Source: Caenorhabditis remanei (Eukaryota > Nematoda > Chromadorea > Rhabditida > Rhabditidae). Taken from it: a DNA stretch of 64,000 bases. The first letter of the stretch is position 1, and every line of letters starts with the position of its first letter. This document shows, piece after piece, positions 43,718 to 55,312 of this stretch. The translations under genes and the position numbers were made by a program. The notes below the pieces were generated by a model. That model was not told the DNA's origin, did no database searches, and saw only the letters and a program-made list of their open reading frames with translations. The stretch is from positions 23,762 to 87,761 of the forward strand of contig NW_026526041.1 of NCBI RefSeq assembly GCF_010183535.1, written 5' to 3'.

Positions 43718-46617
43718 ATGCTGCCTCATATACGGCATGGTGCCGACAATCATAGACGTCAGCGTCCACTCCAGATGCAACGTCAACACCCAGCCCCTCG
43801 AATCGAGAATGTCTTCATCCAGGACTATACCGTCGAGCAGTACTTCCAAAGCTACCAACTTCCGTTCACCATCGAAGACATAGACCGCTTCGCAGTGCTA
43901 GAACAAGATTGGCCGCTCGACGAACTGCCAGACGATGTGGAAGATCGAGGAGGTTTACGCCTCGCAGTGTGGCGCGAAACTCGCCCCACTCCTCACACCC
44001 ACTGGGAACAAATCGCTCTTCGTTTACCAATCATCACGAATGTTCCGGGCGCACGAGAGTATTTCGTCAAGAATGCCCGAGTCCAAAATGAACTACGTGA
44101 GGGAGCGACAACGAGCAGATGCCCAGAGTGCGGTTCACAGCTTGGAGGATTCCCAGTTCCTGATCATTCGTGCAAAGTGTGCCCGTTCAGCCCGCTCAAA
44201 AACACGGACAGACTGGAATTCATGGCATCAAACCTCATCGCATACTGTAACGCGTGTAATTCCCGCTCCGCGTCTCACAACGAGTGCAGGAGAAACGTGT
44301 GCAGAAGATGTGAGGATTCGAATCATACGCTCGCACAAGATCTGTGTAATTGGCATATTGGTACCAACGCTGGCTTCCAAGAACAATTAGACAACGTCGA
44401 ACAGCACAGAATCAGAAGACTCGAGCTCATTGATCGATTGATCCACCAACCAACCCAACCGCTCCTCTATTTTTCCTATCTTGATGAACCTCCGTTCAAC
44501 GCTATTAGGAGAACTAGACCAGGATCTGACATCTACGGATGGGGACCGCTCCTAGATTACCCGGCACGTTTCGACCAACCCGTAAACCGTAACATCTACG
44601 GCAACAGTTTGGAAGGAAAGAGGACAGAGTATCCGTCATTAGTTCCACCTGAATATGACAATAACCCTCAAGTCCCAATCCCACGATTCAGTGAAGCCGA
44701 CCGAGAGTACCTCAACCGGGTTGCAGATGCGGTGACCGCTCTTCGCGAGAACTACGAGGCATACCACCACGTAAGAGAATAATATTCCATAATTCGTAAT
44801 CACACAGAGTGTTCTTCAGATCGAAGTGCCACAACTCCCACCTAGAGGAGGTCGCCCAGACGAAGAACACCAACGTGCTGATGATGGACATCACGCTCCA
44901 ATGCCACAAGTCGAGCCCGCTCCTCCACAACGCCCCCTGCGTTTGCCAGAAGCCGCTCCTCAACATGCTCAACTTCCGGGTCCACCACCAGTGGAGGTAC
45001 CACCACCGAAACTCGTATGGGAAGACGGTACTATAATAGTACTGGAACCAGTCGTGAATCAGGCAACGGAACCCCGAGCCCAACATGGCAGAGTAAGTAC
45101 TCAACAAGTCACCTTTGTTGCCCATACTAGGAAACTAAATTCCAGATTGATGGAGCCAACCAAAGACCAAGAGCACTACCAGAGCAACGTCCGATCCAAG
45201 TCAGACAGGCAAATCGACCACTCCCACCCCCTGTGGAAGCAAGGAGACAAATAACACCAGTCGTAAATGTCGCCGAACAGGTACAGACATTATTAGGCTG
45301 AAGCAAGCGAAACTAATACTTGAACTCAGGTACCACTCGCTCCCATTGTCCCTCCAGTCGAAAGACCCAATCCGACCGATCGTTCACCATCAACGAATGG
45401 AAATACCACTCAGGTAAAACATACACATAGAGAAATGGTGATGTAAAAATCTCATAATTCCAGCGTCCCCTAACCTGGAATGCCACTGCTCTACCAGAAA
45501 GTCGACAAGACACGACCGCTCCTCTCAACACTCAAGAGACAGCTCTCACAGTAAGATTCAATTCTACGAATTTCGGTGCATTACATAACCACCAAAATTT
45601 CAGAGTGCAGAGCACCTCGAGTACAATCGAGAGGAAGCGTTAAGCCAAAGAGTCCGCTCCATGTGTGGTCAACCCATCATGATCGGCCGACAGGCAGTCC
45701 GTCAGCACACACAACTCCGTGCACTCGACCACCTGGTAAATCAGACCGCTCCAACAAGCCACTCAGCTATAGTACTCCGCATCCGAACCATGCAACATGT
45801 CCTGACAGGATCGGAAGACTACCGCTACAAGATCCACGACAGATATTCGATCGAATCACTTCGTGAATATCTGGACGCACTTGTCACAGCTGGGGCCGCT
45901 ACAAGACTAGAACCAATACTACTAGTCCGCTTGGAGGTACTGAGGGCAGATCCGGTCATCGAGAAGTTCACCCAAAGAGGAGACATCCTTGTCATACCAT
46001 CAGCTACGGTATACATCGACACCCCAGCCATCCGCAACATCATGGATGAATACATGATCACCGGAGGAGCCCGAGGCGCAGAAAGACGATTCGAAAATTT
46101 CTCGCCGACCGCTCACGAGCTGCTCGATAGCCCAGCCCAGACCGACAAAGTTTCTCCCAGGGAATACCTACAAAAGCAGGAAGAGCATCGCTTCGCCTCC
46201 TTAATGGTAACAGAACCGCTCGAACCGATCAACGGGTACGAGAAGATGTCACTTCTGAGAGCATTATCCCTGCAACCACCAACATTCGGAAGTTGTTTCA
46301 ACCTGAGAATCAACTGGATGTCCAAACTGTTGACCGCTCACACTCTCACTACTCCACCTGAGGATGTCGAGACAAGCGAGTTGTTGGACCGCTCCAACTA
46401 TCTGAAGTTGCTATACGCTGCAGGAGACCACCTCATCACAGCCATGGACCGCAAGAAGAGACATAATGTTGTAGTGCCACCACTGCTTCGAACGTCTGGT
46501 TGCTCACTCAGCAAACGGACACGATTTCGTACTCCCGTCACTCACACTCTTCTGCAAGGCATCCTACCTCAGATGGGTCGTTTGGCTCAAAAATGTCTGG
46601 ACCGTGCTCCTCACTGA
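43718..46617 (+). CDS. Spliced accessory gene 3 of BEL family (6 exons, about 881 aa)
   Basis: Exons 43718-44770, 44820-45092, 45146-45280, 45330-45413, 45464-45550 and 45604-46617. All five introns are 49-53 nt, all fall in phase 0, and all have GT-AG ends (donors GTAAGA, GTAAGT, GTACAG, GTAAAA, GTAAGA; acceptors CTTCAG, TTCCAG, ACTCAG, TTCCAG, TTTCAG). The last is verified by its exact absence in element 1. Exon 1 encodes a domain with many paired Cys/His (CPECG, CKVC, CNAC, CRRC), probably two or more zinc-binding modules. Exons 2-4 are Pro-rich and disordered. Exon 6 is a mixed helical domain. No signal peptide, transmembrane segment or fusion-peptide-like stretch is evident, so it is unlikely to be an envelope gene. 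I do not recognise the family. Element 1 has lost it yet looks recently mobile, so it may be dispensable in cis. Confidence 0.8.
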
Positions 46618-46766
46618 CGAAGAAGAAATTGCCCCCTGCAATTGCACAACCTTCCAGGAGATGCACTAAAGAAGCCCACTCATAATTCTCTATGTTTTAC
46701 CGCTCCATTCCGACCACAGGTCGCCAATCTCTTACATACTTGTGTCATAAAAACACCATTTTATTC

Positions 46767-46812
46767 AATAAATTTGGTTGATATTCACATGTGTTACTGT
46801 AATTCCAATAAA
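46767..46812 (+). terminator. Two AATAAA polyadenylation signals after gene 3
   Basis: AATAAA at 46767-46772 and 46807-46812 lie 150-195 nt after the gene 3 stop. They could end a gene 3 transcript before gag and pol. Both fall in the segment deleted from element 1. Confidence 0.45.
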
Positions 46813-47142
46813 GACTATCAAAAGTCACACATAACCACTCTCTCATCAGAGAATGAACCACAAAAGGCAATAAAGCTACCAATTCACGTCGAAATACGGC
46901 TAATAATGTAGATATACGAGTTCAATTCTCCGGTTACAAACCGAACTACGAGTTTCGCGAGCTCATAGTTCTCTAAGCATAAGTACTGCCGGCCTTACGA
47001 AGCCGTTAAGTGATTTGCTGAGCGGCTCAACATACTCACCACCAGACGACGACGTTCTGCGAAGGGATGGATCCCCCTTCAAAGATAACAAAGTCAACTT
47101 TCAGCAGTTACCTGTTGTCCCAGTCGTTCATAACGCCAAAGT

Positions 47143-49731
47143 ATGTTGCCTAACCAGCAAAATCGCTCTCGTTCTACGTCTCCAGAAGACCACACGTCAA
47201 GAAAGTCCTCTCGGGGAAACTCCTTGACTCGCATGAGACACGCCTCCCCACCTCTCCCAGCAACCTCGTTGCTTCAGAGAATCGTGGGTCCGCTCAAGTC
47301 CTCAATCACGAAGAAATGCAAGACCGCTGGCGAACTTATCGAAAGTTCGGATCATGCGATCAAGCTCTTCGAAGATCCGCACGCGGAACATATTACCACT
47401 CACCAACAAGAACTGGAAGAGGCCGAGGAGATCTTACGAGATCTTCATAAAACCTCGGATACTCTCCAGAACTTGGGTGAATATATTACCAACAAATTCT
47501 CGGATCCGGAGATGCAAGCATCCCCGGAAAAAGAGGATTACATGTTGGACGTCAAGAACCATCTTATCCAAGTGCACGTGGACGACATCATTATGTTGAT
47601 CAACCACAACGCTGACAAGTTGGAAATCATCTTGGCAACCAACAATATATCAATCGATAACATCTCACCGAATCCTGAAGATTCGACGATGTCAGATGAC
47701 CGTAATCATGGAGAAGAACACCACTCTCCAGATGAGAACACAGCTCATAACGAAGACACTGTACCAAATAACCATCGAGACAGTGACTCTTCTCAGAGCT
47801 CGACTTATCACGAAACGTCATCTGACCTTCCAAACCAACTGCAAGAGCCCATCTCGAACAACGAGTCGATGCTCAAACAGACGGAAACTGGAAATCGTCG
47901 ACTTCAGGAGGAAGTCCAACGATTGAAACTCAACAACGAAAAGAAACTCCTAGCCCAAATGGCGATGGAGCGACAAAGGTTGGAGTTGGAAAAAGATAGA
48001 CTTCTCCGTCAGGAGACTCAAATGGTTCTCGCCGAAGCCCGCTCCAAAAGATCCAGTGACATGCTGGCGAGCAACGAGCATACCGCTAGGCGCAACGATC
48101 CTATTGCTAAATCGGTCCAAACACAGTCGAACCAAAACATCGCCAAAGATGCGAATGTTCAGACTGTTACGGCACCTATAGCACCAACTCCAACGAGCCA
48201 ACCAAACCAATCCATCAAGGATAATACAGTCACCCAGGCGAACCAATCTAGCCAAGAAATGCTGTTCATAAATGTCATGAACAAACTCAGCAGCATCGAG
48301 AGTACTCAAAATAAGACCAACAACGCTATTTTTGCAGAATTGGCAAAGAGTCATGCTAAGATGGAAACCCTGGTTGACAAAAAGCTAGAGCAAAGACTGC
48401 AAGAGCTGATTAAGGATGAAGAGGACTCAGTTACCCATTCTGGAGAAACTGAAGAAGAAAGAGAGTTCATCAGAGACTACGAAAATCAAGGAAACACGGC
48501 AGATGAGCCAAGCGGCAAGTCAAAGTCCAAATCGGACAAAAGACACCGCAATCGCTCCAGATCCCACTCCTCATCTCGTTCTCACTCTCGTCATAGAAGT
48601 CACTCCAATCTCCTTACAGACATCAGTCTTGATACTCTAGTGAAACACATCAAAGCCTTTGACGGTACTGGCAAACTCGACATCTTCGAGAAAACATTCG
48701 CCAACACAGTCATGAAACATCCAAGGCTCAATGATGACATGAGATATTCCATTCTCACCACATTGGTGAAAGGGGAGGCCGCTCCGTGCATTGATCAGTC
48801 CACCGACTCTAAGCTAGCCATCGATACCACTCTGAGCAACCTCAGAAATGTGTACGGGAAATGCAATGACAAATACAATCTCCTGGACAGGCTCAAAAAA
48901 TTGCCATTCCATCAGTCCAACACAAAACAGATGAGATTAGACATTGCATCCCACACGGTGATACTCGGACTGCTCAGAGAGAAGGATCTGCCAGAAAATG
49001 ATGAGCCCACTATTCACATTATCGTAGGCAAACTTCCACCAGCAATGCGTCTAAAGCTCGCAAGTTACTTGACCAAAATGGGCAGCACAGTCACCCAAAC
49101 CCAAGTACTGCAACGCATCAGACAGTGTATCGACTACATTGAAATGGAAAATACCATTATCAGTCAGACCACTTCTATAGCTGCCAACGAAGTACCTACC
49201 GATTATGTAGCCATCAACTACACGAAAGCTTCCCCAGCCACCACTCGAAACTCAAATGGCCAACCGCTGCCAAACGCGAACAAGCCCAGACCCCCGCCAC
49301 AACTGGCATACAATCCTAACGCCTACAGCAATCAATTCTATGACACTGCTACAAAGGTGAAACTGGACGGCATCTTTGCCCCAGGGGACAAAGGGGTAAA
49401 CTTGACACTATTAGCCTTCTCGTTCCCATTCGAAAATGAAGAAGTCAATAGATGCGGAGCCTGTGACGGCCTTCATAACCCGATCAGGTGCCCACTGTCA
49501 AGTTCGGCATTCAGACAAGCAGCGAAAGAGCGCGGACTTTGCCCAATCTGCAATAACAAGCACGACATTACCAAGTGCAAATCCCACTTCCGGTGCGGAT
49601 ACTGCAGTGGCTTACATCACATGGGAGGATGTCCAAAGAAAGAGTATTATAGAGACCTGAGAAATTACCCAAAAGAGGCCCGGCCAATCGTCAAATTTTT
49701 TCGTGCCCCCGGAACCTCTAACTCTCAATAA
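47143..49731 (+). CDS. Gag of BEL element 2 (862 aa)
   Basis: Same length and layout as the element 1 Gag, including the RS/RH-rich tract and three CX2CX3HX4C knuckles near the C-terminus, with scattered substitutions and no break. An extra A before the ATG (GCCAAAG, against GCCAAG in element 1) closes the upstream frame, which supports 47143 as the real start. The acceptor AACTTTCAG ends at 47104. The gag-pol overlap is the same as in element 1. Confidence 0.9.
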   Translation: MLPNQQNRSRSTSPEDHTSRKSSRGNSLTRMRHASPPLPATSLLQRIVGPLKSSITKKCKTAGELIESSDHAIKLFEDPHAEHITTHQQELEEAEEILRDLHKTSDTLQNLGEYITNKFSDPEMQASPEKEDYMLDVKNHLIQVHVDDIIMLINHNADKLEIILATNNISIDNISPNPEDSTMSDDRNHGEEHHSPDENTAHNEDTVPNNHRDSDSSQSSTYHETSSDLPNQLQEPISNNESMLKQTETGNRRLQEEVQRLKLNNEKKLLAQMAMERQRLELEKDRLLRQETQMVLAEARSKRSSDMLASNEHTARRNDPIAKSVQTQSNQNIAKDANVQTVTAPIAPTPTSQPNQSIKDNTVTQANQSSQEMLFINVMNKLSSIESTQNKTNNAIFAELAKSHAKMETLVDKKLEQRLQELIKDEEDSVTHSGETEEEREFIRDYENQGNTADEPSGKSKSKSDKRHRNRSRSHSSSRSHSRHRSHSNLLTDISLDTLVKHIKAFDGTGKLDIFEKTFANTVMKHPRLNDDMRYSILTTLVKGEAAPCIDQSTDSKLAIDTTLSNLRNVYGKCNDKYNLLDRLKKLPFHQSNTKQMRLDIASHTVILGLLREKDLPENDEPTIHIIVGKLPPAMRLKLASYLTKMGSTVTQTQVLQRIRQCIDYIEMENTIISQTTSIAANEVPTDYVAINYTKASPATTRNSNGQPLPNANKPRPPPQLAYNPNAYSNQFYDTATKVKLDGIFAPGDKGVNLTLLAFSFPFENEEVNRCGACDGLHNPIRCPLSSSAFRQAAKERGLCPICNNKHDITKCKSHFRCGYCSGLHHMGGCPKKEYYRDLRNYPKEARPIVKFFRAPGTSNSQ

Positions 49732-52700
49732 TGGCATTACGGCAGGCACGGGGTCAAAAGTACCGAACTCCGTGCCAATCGCTGACTTGCCAACAGCCAT
49801 CTCTAATACATACTCTCGTTCATCCACTCCTATACCGCTCGAAACCGCTCTTACCGCTCCTGAAACCGCTCCTATTCCGCTTGTATCCGCTACAACGGTT
49901 GACCACTCCTCTCTCAAACTCTCACATATGGTCGTCACATCGGTTATCGAAGAATACGATATCAACCGCTTTGTTCAATTCGTATCTCGTACGAACCCAC
50001 CTCACCATATCTCAACAGCCAAGGCTGATGATACAAATAACCGCTTAACATTCATGTGTCTTGAGACACCAGACAACCAGCATATACTTGCATTGGTTGA
50101 TTCTGGAGCCTCATTATCACTAATTCTTGAATCAAAAGCAAAACAACTGAGGCTGGCAGTACTAAAAGAGACACGATTGTCAATTCAAGGTTTCGATTCT
50201 CAAACCACCAACGACTCACATATCTTTGCTATCAAGCTAAAAGTCAGTGATACAAGAGTCCCACTAGCGTTCATGATCGCTGGATCTCCTATCCTCCCAA
50301 ATACCGCTTATAACACTTCGAATTGCTCGACAGCAGACAAAGAGTTCATGCTGGACAGAGGCATCGAAGACCCATCGGAACATGCTCATCACGAACACAA
50401 CGGAAAGCGTATTGACATGATTCTAGGCAACGACATGTTGACCTGGATGGCCGCTCAACCGTCATATCGGAAGCATATCCTCCCGTCAAAGAGATCGGTA
50501 GAAATCACACCAGTCGGATTGATCATTCATCCAATCCCAGAACTGGCAGTAATTCACCACTCCACATTGTTACCACTCCAATCTGACGAGTATCAAGTGC
50601 AAGCTTACCTAGCCTCTGCACTACTCGAAGAATGGACGCCATAAGACCCCATGACCAAAATAGCCAATGAAGTCGAAATGATGCGAAGACTCGAAACGCT
50701 CGGTATCGAAGACGTTTCAGTCACAGAAAGCACTACAAAGACCGCTCAAGAGCTATATACCCAATTTACCATGACCGCTCGATACAACTCAAGCGGCCAA
50801 CTGGAAGTGGCACTACCACTAAATGGGAATGAGGTCCGACTGGCTAACAATTATGCGGTATGCGTCAAACGACTAGGAAGTCTTGTCATCACACTAACAA
50901 GAGGCAAAGACCTCAGGCATGAATACTCAAAGATCTTCTACGATCAAGAGTTAGCCGGCTATATCGAGCGAGTAACGGTCGAAATGTTGACAAAGCATAA
51001 ACTCCACTACTATTTCCCTCACCGAGGAGTAGTGAAAGCAGATTCAATGACAACTAAACTCCGCATCGTATTCGACGCGAGTAGTCACGCATCTGGACAG
51101 TTGTCGCTCAACGACTGCTTACATGCAGGCACCAACATGATCGTACCGCTCTTCGGAATCCTGGTCCGCTTCAGGTTCCCTCGAAAAGTCATTGTGGGAG
51201 ACATAGAAAAGGCATTCCACCAAATTTCCCTCCAGGAAGAATTCCGCAATCTAGCGATGTTCCTGTGGGTAAAAGATGTAGATAAGCCACCCACTCGAGA
51301 CAATATCGAGGCGTACCGTTTCAAGCGCGTTCCGTTCGGAATGACGTCCAGTCCCTTCCTCCTCGCAGCCTCTATCAATTATCAGTTAGATAACAACCCT
51401 CATGAGCTGAACGAGGAAATCAAGGAGAACTTATACGTTGATAATTGTATGTTCTATACAAACGACGAGTCCGCTATCCCGCGAATTGTTTCTGAAGCCA
51501 AACAGGTGTTCAATCGCCTAGGTATGAATCTACGAGAATTCATCACCAACAGCCCAGAAGCAATGGCGGCAATTCCGGAAGCCGACAGAGCCAAATCAGA
51601 CGTTATCAAACTCCTTGGATACAAATGGGACACCGTCACCGATACGATAACGATCAAAATAGCCGAGCTAAACATTGATCACCCAACCAAAAGAGATGTA
51701 GCGTCTAAGCTTGCTGAAACGTTTGACCCACTCGGATTGGTATCACCGATCCAGGTCCCGTTTAAACGACTGATGCAACGCACATGGCAACAACAAGGGT
51801 CTGACTGGAAGGCACCTCTCCCAAATGAGCTGCTCCAAGATTGGAGGGCTCTGCGGACTGCCTTCATAGACAGAGTGATTACCGTCCGAAGACCGCTCAC
51901 ACCCGACTATTCTGACAGTCGAATCGAACTGCTTATGTTTTCGGACGCATCACATGACATTTATGCTGCGCTATGCTACGCCAACTTCATCAGAGAAGGG
52001 CAGCCGCCAGTCACCCAACTGCTTGCCAGCAAAAACAAAGTCAAACCGTCAAAAGAGTTGAAATGGACCATTCCAAAACTCGAATTGCTCGGCATCGTCT
52101 GCGCATCCAATCTAGCTCGAAGCATCATTGCCGAGCTCAGAGTTCCAATCGCGAAAGTCCGCTTATTCACGGATAGTTCATGCGCTCTGTACTGGATTCT
52201 TTCTGGTCAAAATACCAGACAATGGGTTGCAAATAGAACTGGGGAGATCAAAGCAAACCAAGCAAGACTGCTTGAATGCAATATCGAAACCACTATTCAC
52301 CATTGCCCAACGAAGGAAAATCCAGCAGACCTAGCAACTCGCGGAATGACCACTACCGAACTTCAAAATAGTTCATTACGGTTCAATGGTCCGGAATTCT
52401 TACAAAAGGATCCAGAAGAATGGCCGTGCATGATCAACGGTACAGTAAGCTGTCCGGCTGAATTCCAAGAATTGGTATACGCAGAGATCATCGATCCTGC
52501 CACCCAAAAACGGAAAAAGCCACTAATGGAAAAGGCCGCTCCTCCTAAATGTGACGAATCAGTGATGTCAATGACCGCTAAGATCGCCTCAGGAGAAAAA
52601 CAGCCATCCTTTATCCCATTCACCGCTACAAACTCTTTGTCTAAACTCGTGACAGTAGTCACCATAATTCTTCGGACATTCAGTAAAACGTTGAAGAAAA

Positions 52701-54662
52701 AACAATGGGAAACTCCCCTGATGAAAGAGTTCACCGCTTCTGAAGATCCTATACATCAGGCAAAAGTTGCAAGATACCTTATCATCAAGGAGCACTACAA
52801 GGACGCAGAATATCTCGGCCTTAAATTCCCATCTTCTTTGAGCCCCTACATGGACTCCGATGGTCTGTATCGTGTACAAAGACAGATTGACAGCCCGGTT
52901 CTTCCCCAAGAAGCACATCGGCCAATTCTGATCCACCACGACCACCAATTAGCTAAACTGCTCGTTCTCGAAACACATGAAATAAACGGTCACTTGCCTG
53001 AAAACTATACCAGAGCAGTGTTGCGTACCAAATATTGGACCGCTCAAGATGGAATGTTGGCGAAAAAAGTAATCGGAAAGTGCATAGCCTGTAAAATTAC
53101 AAATGGCTATCCATTCGCTTACCCCTTTACCGCTACTCTGCCTAGCTGCAGAACAACACCATCAAAACCGTTTTCCAAAGTCGGACTTGACTACTATGGA
53201 CCTATTGTGTATCTCCGAGACGACAGAAAAAGCTACGGAAAAGCCTATGTATTGATCTATACTTGTCTAGCTACGCGTGGAGCGCTCCTAAGGCTTGTAC
53301 CGAATGCAAACTCTGAGACGTATGTCAAAACTCTGAAAATGATCTTCACAGAAGTCGGAGTTCCATCAGAAATCTACTCAGACAATGCTGGTACATTCAA
53401 GCTGGGCGCTGCTATAATAAACAAGGATATTGACCACTTCGTGTACAGTAATACACTAACGCAATTCTTAGCGACCACGTCTATCACGTGCAGATACATC
53501 ACTCCTTTAGCCCCATGGCAGGGAGGTATCTATGAACGAATAGTCCAACTTGTCAAAAGACAAGTGCTAAAAGAATGCGGATCACGTGTATACGAATACC
53601 ACAATTTGAGTTATGTGATCTCAGGAGCTCAAGGAATGATTAATAATAGACCGCTGATCCCTCACGCCCGTAGTCCAGGAGATCTGATCGCTCTGAGACC
53701 AATCGACTTTATCAACCCAGGCGTCATGACTGAAATTCCATCAGATCATGACGAACCTCCAAACCCCACAGGTGTCACCGAAGCCTCTGTCAGAGCTCAT
53801 CTAAACAACCTGGAGGCAACTTTGGAAAGGGTATGGAAGTTATGGTCCATCGGCTATCTCACATTTCTACGAGAAACCATGCATCAGAACCGAAGATGTT
53901 CTACACTGGTACCGGAGGTCGGACAGCTAGTCATTATTTCAGTCAACTTACTGAAAAGACATAAATGGCCACTAGGAGTTATCACCAAGGTGAACAAATC
54001 AGCGAGAGACGGACAAGTCCGCTCCGCTACAGTCATGTGCAGAGGTACACTCGTCGAGAGACCAGTATGTCAGCTCATTCCGCTCGAATTAACATCTTTG
54101 AACCACCAATGTAACAAGGATATGAGCGAAGACATCAAGTCCAACGACGCCGGTATTAGTGAAACAGAAGCACCTGGTCTTATAGAGGTTACGAACCCAA
54201 AGACCGCTCTACCCCACTCCGGCTACCCTCGAATCACTTGACATCACTTACGCTCCAGAGCTATTTCCTGCAAATGTCTTGCCGAACATCGCTGCAAAGT
54301 CAGCAAATCATCCAGCAGAGAAAGGAACTGCTGAAGATGAGCCGGAAGACCAGAAGCAGAGTAATAAAACACAAATCGGAACATCCACCAATCCAGAAAA
54401 CCTCATTCTGGAGGATGCATATAGTCCGGAGGATGGAGTCTACCAAGACCCACAGAACACTCTGCCTGACATAGCCAGAGATTATGGTGCTGAGAATTTA
54501 CCGGAAGGCCGCTCCAGGGATTATCATCCCAGACGAGCCAAGGCAACTCACATCAACTATGTTCACACAGCCGACATGAAAATCCTGTCGCGCCCCTCCC
54601 CCCCGGAGTGTTGTCAATTGTACCATGCTTTGCATACATTTGACAACTTGAAAGCACTTTAA
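49661..54662 (+). pseudogene. Pol of BEL/Pao element 2, broken by a nonsense and a frameshift
   Basis: Colinear with element 1 Pol and carries the same protease, RT (YVDN), RNase H and integrase motifs. A G-to-T change makes TAA at 50642-50644, just after the protease region, so RT and integrase would not be made from a gag-pol fusion. One extra C in a C run (54212-54215) shifts the acidic C-terminal tail, so the main frame ends at 54241 and the ancestral tail frame continues from 54279 to 54662. Both changes are disabling or near disabling; the rest of the gene is well kept, so inactivation is recent. Confidence 0.92.
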
Positions 54663-55312
54663 TGACTCCCTACGGTTTTGCCCACAAAACTAGAGTCATT
54701 AAATGCTTCTACTATTTCCGGTTTACTATATTTCCCATTTTACCGTGTTAAATTACGCTAAAACTGCTCATAAAGCAAACCACACTTACAATAATTATAT
54801 TTGAATGCCCGCGCTAATGTGCGGGCACCCACGCAGCGAGGGGCACCCACGCAGTCGACTATATAAGGCGACCGCGCGCCCTCACTTGCTCAGTTTCCAA
54901 TACCACTTGGTAATTCACTATAATTATTCCCTACTTGTTACGCGGTGTCCCGTGTCAGTATAAATTCTGACCAGCGCCCGCTCCGCAATATTCACTGACC
55001 GCTCTTCGAAGCCGTATACACGGATAGAAGGTAAGACTGAGTGCCAAATAGTGTGTAAATTGCTCCTAAATTATCTTCCCCTCATAAGGGTTTTTCGTAT
55101 GATTTTTCTCCCTACAAAATGGGTTTTAATCAATTTTCTCCCATAAATTTCCATCCCTTATTTCCTTTCAATAAATTGGGATTCGGTTCAAACTGTGTAC
55201 TGTTATCTGCTTGCACCGCTTATCACCTAGTTAGCTCACACACACAGACATTACACTTAATTCCCCGGACATGGGTGGGTCCGCCGACGCCCACTAGACC
55301 CACACGTCCACA
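54609..55312 (+). repeat. 3' LTR of BEL element 2
   Basis: Runs 704 bp, from TGTTGTCAA to GTCCACA. It differs from the element 1 LTRs at about ten sites, including a 3-4 nt insertion near 54930. TATA box, duplicated 14-mer, GTAAGA donor and AATAAA are all kept. The C-rich sequence upstream is the same as in element 1. Confidence 0.95.

Larger units (their letters stand above)
42206..55312 (+). mobile_element. BEL/Pao LTR retrotransposon, element 2 (5' end lost at gap)
   Basis: Starts at the position equivalent to 19788 of element 1 and runs to its 3' LTR end at 55312. It carries the hairpin region, a full six-exon gene 3, gag, and a pol with one nonsense and one frameshift mutation. Its 3' LTR abuts the 184-bp satellite, so it was inserted in a different array from element 1. 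About ten differences separate its LTR from those of element 1, so it belongs to the same family but is a distinct copy. Confidence 0.95.

Noticed and set aside
43718..46617. Gene 3 as a retroviral-type envelope
   Set aside because: No signal peptide, transmembrane anchor or fusion-peptide-like segment is visible, and it lies 5' of gag.
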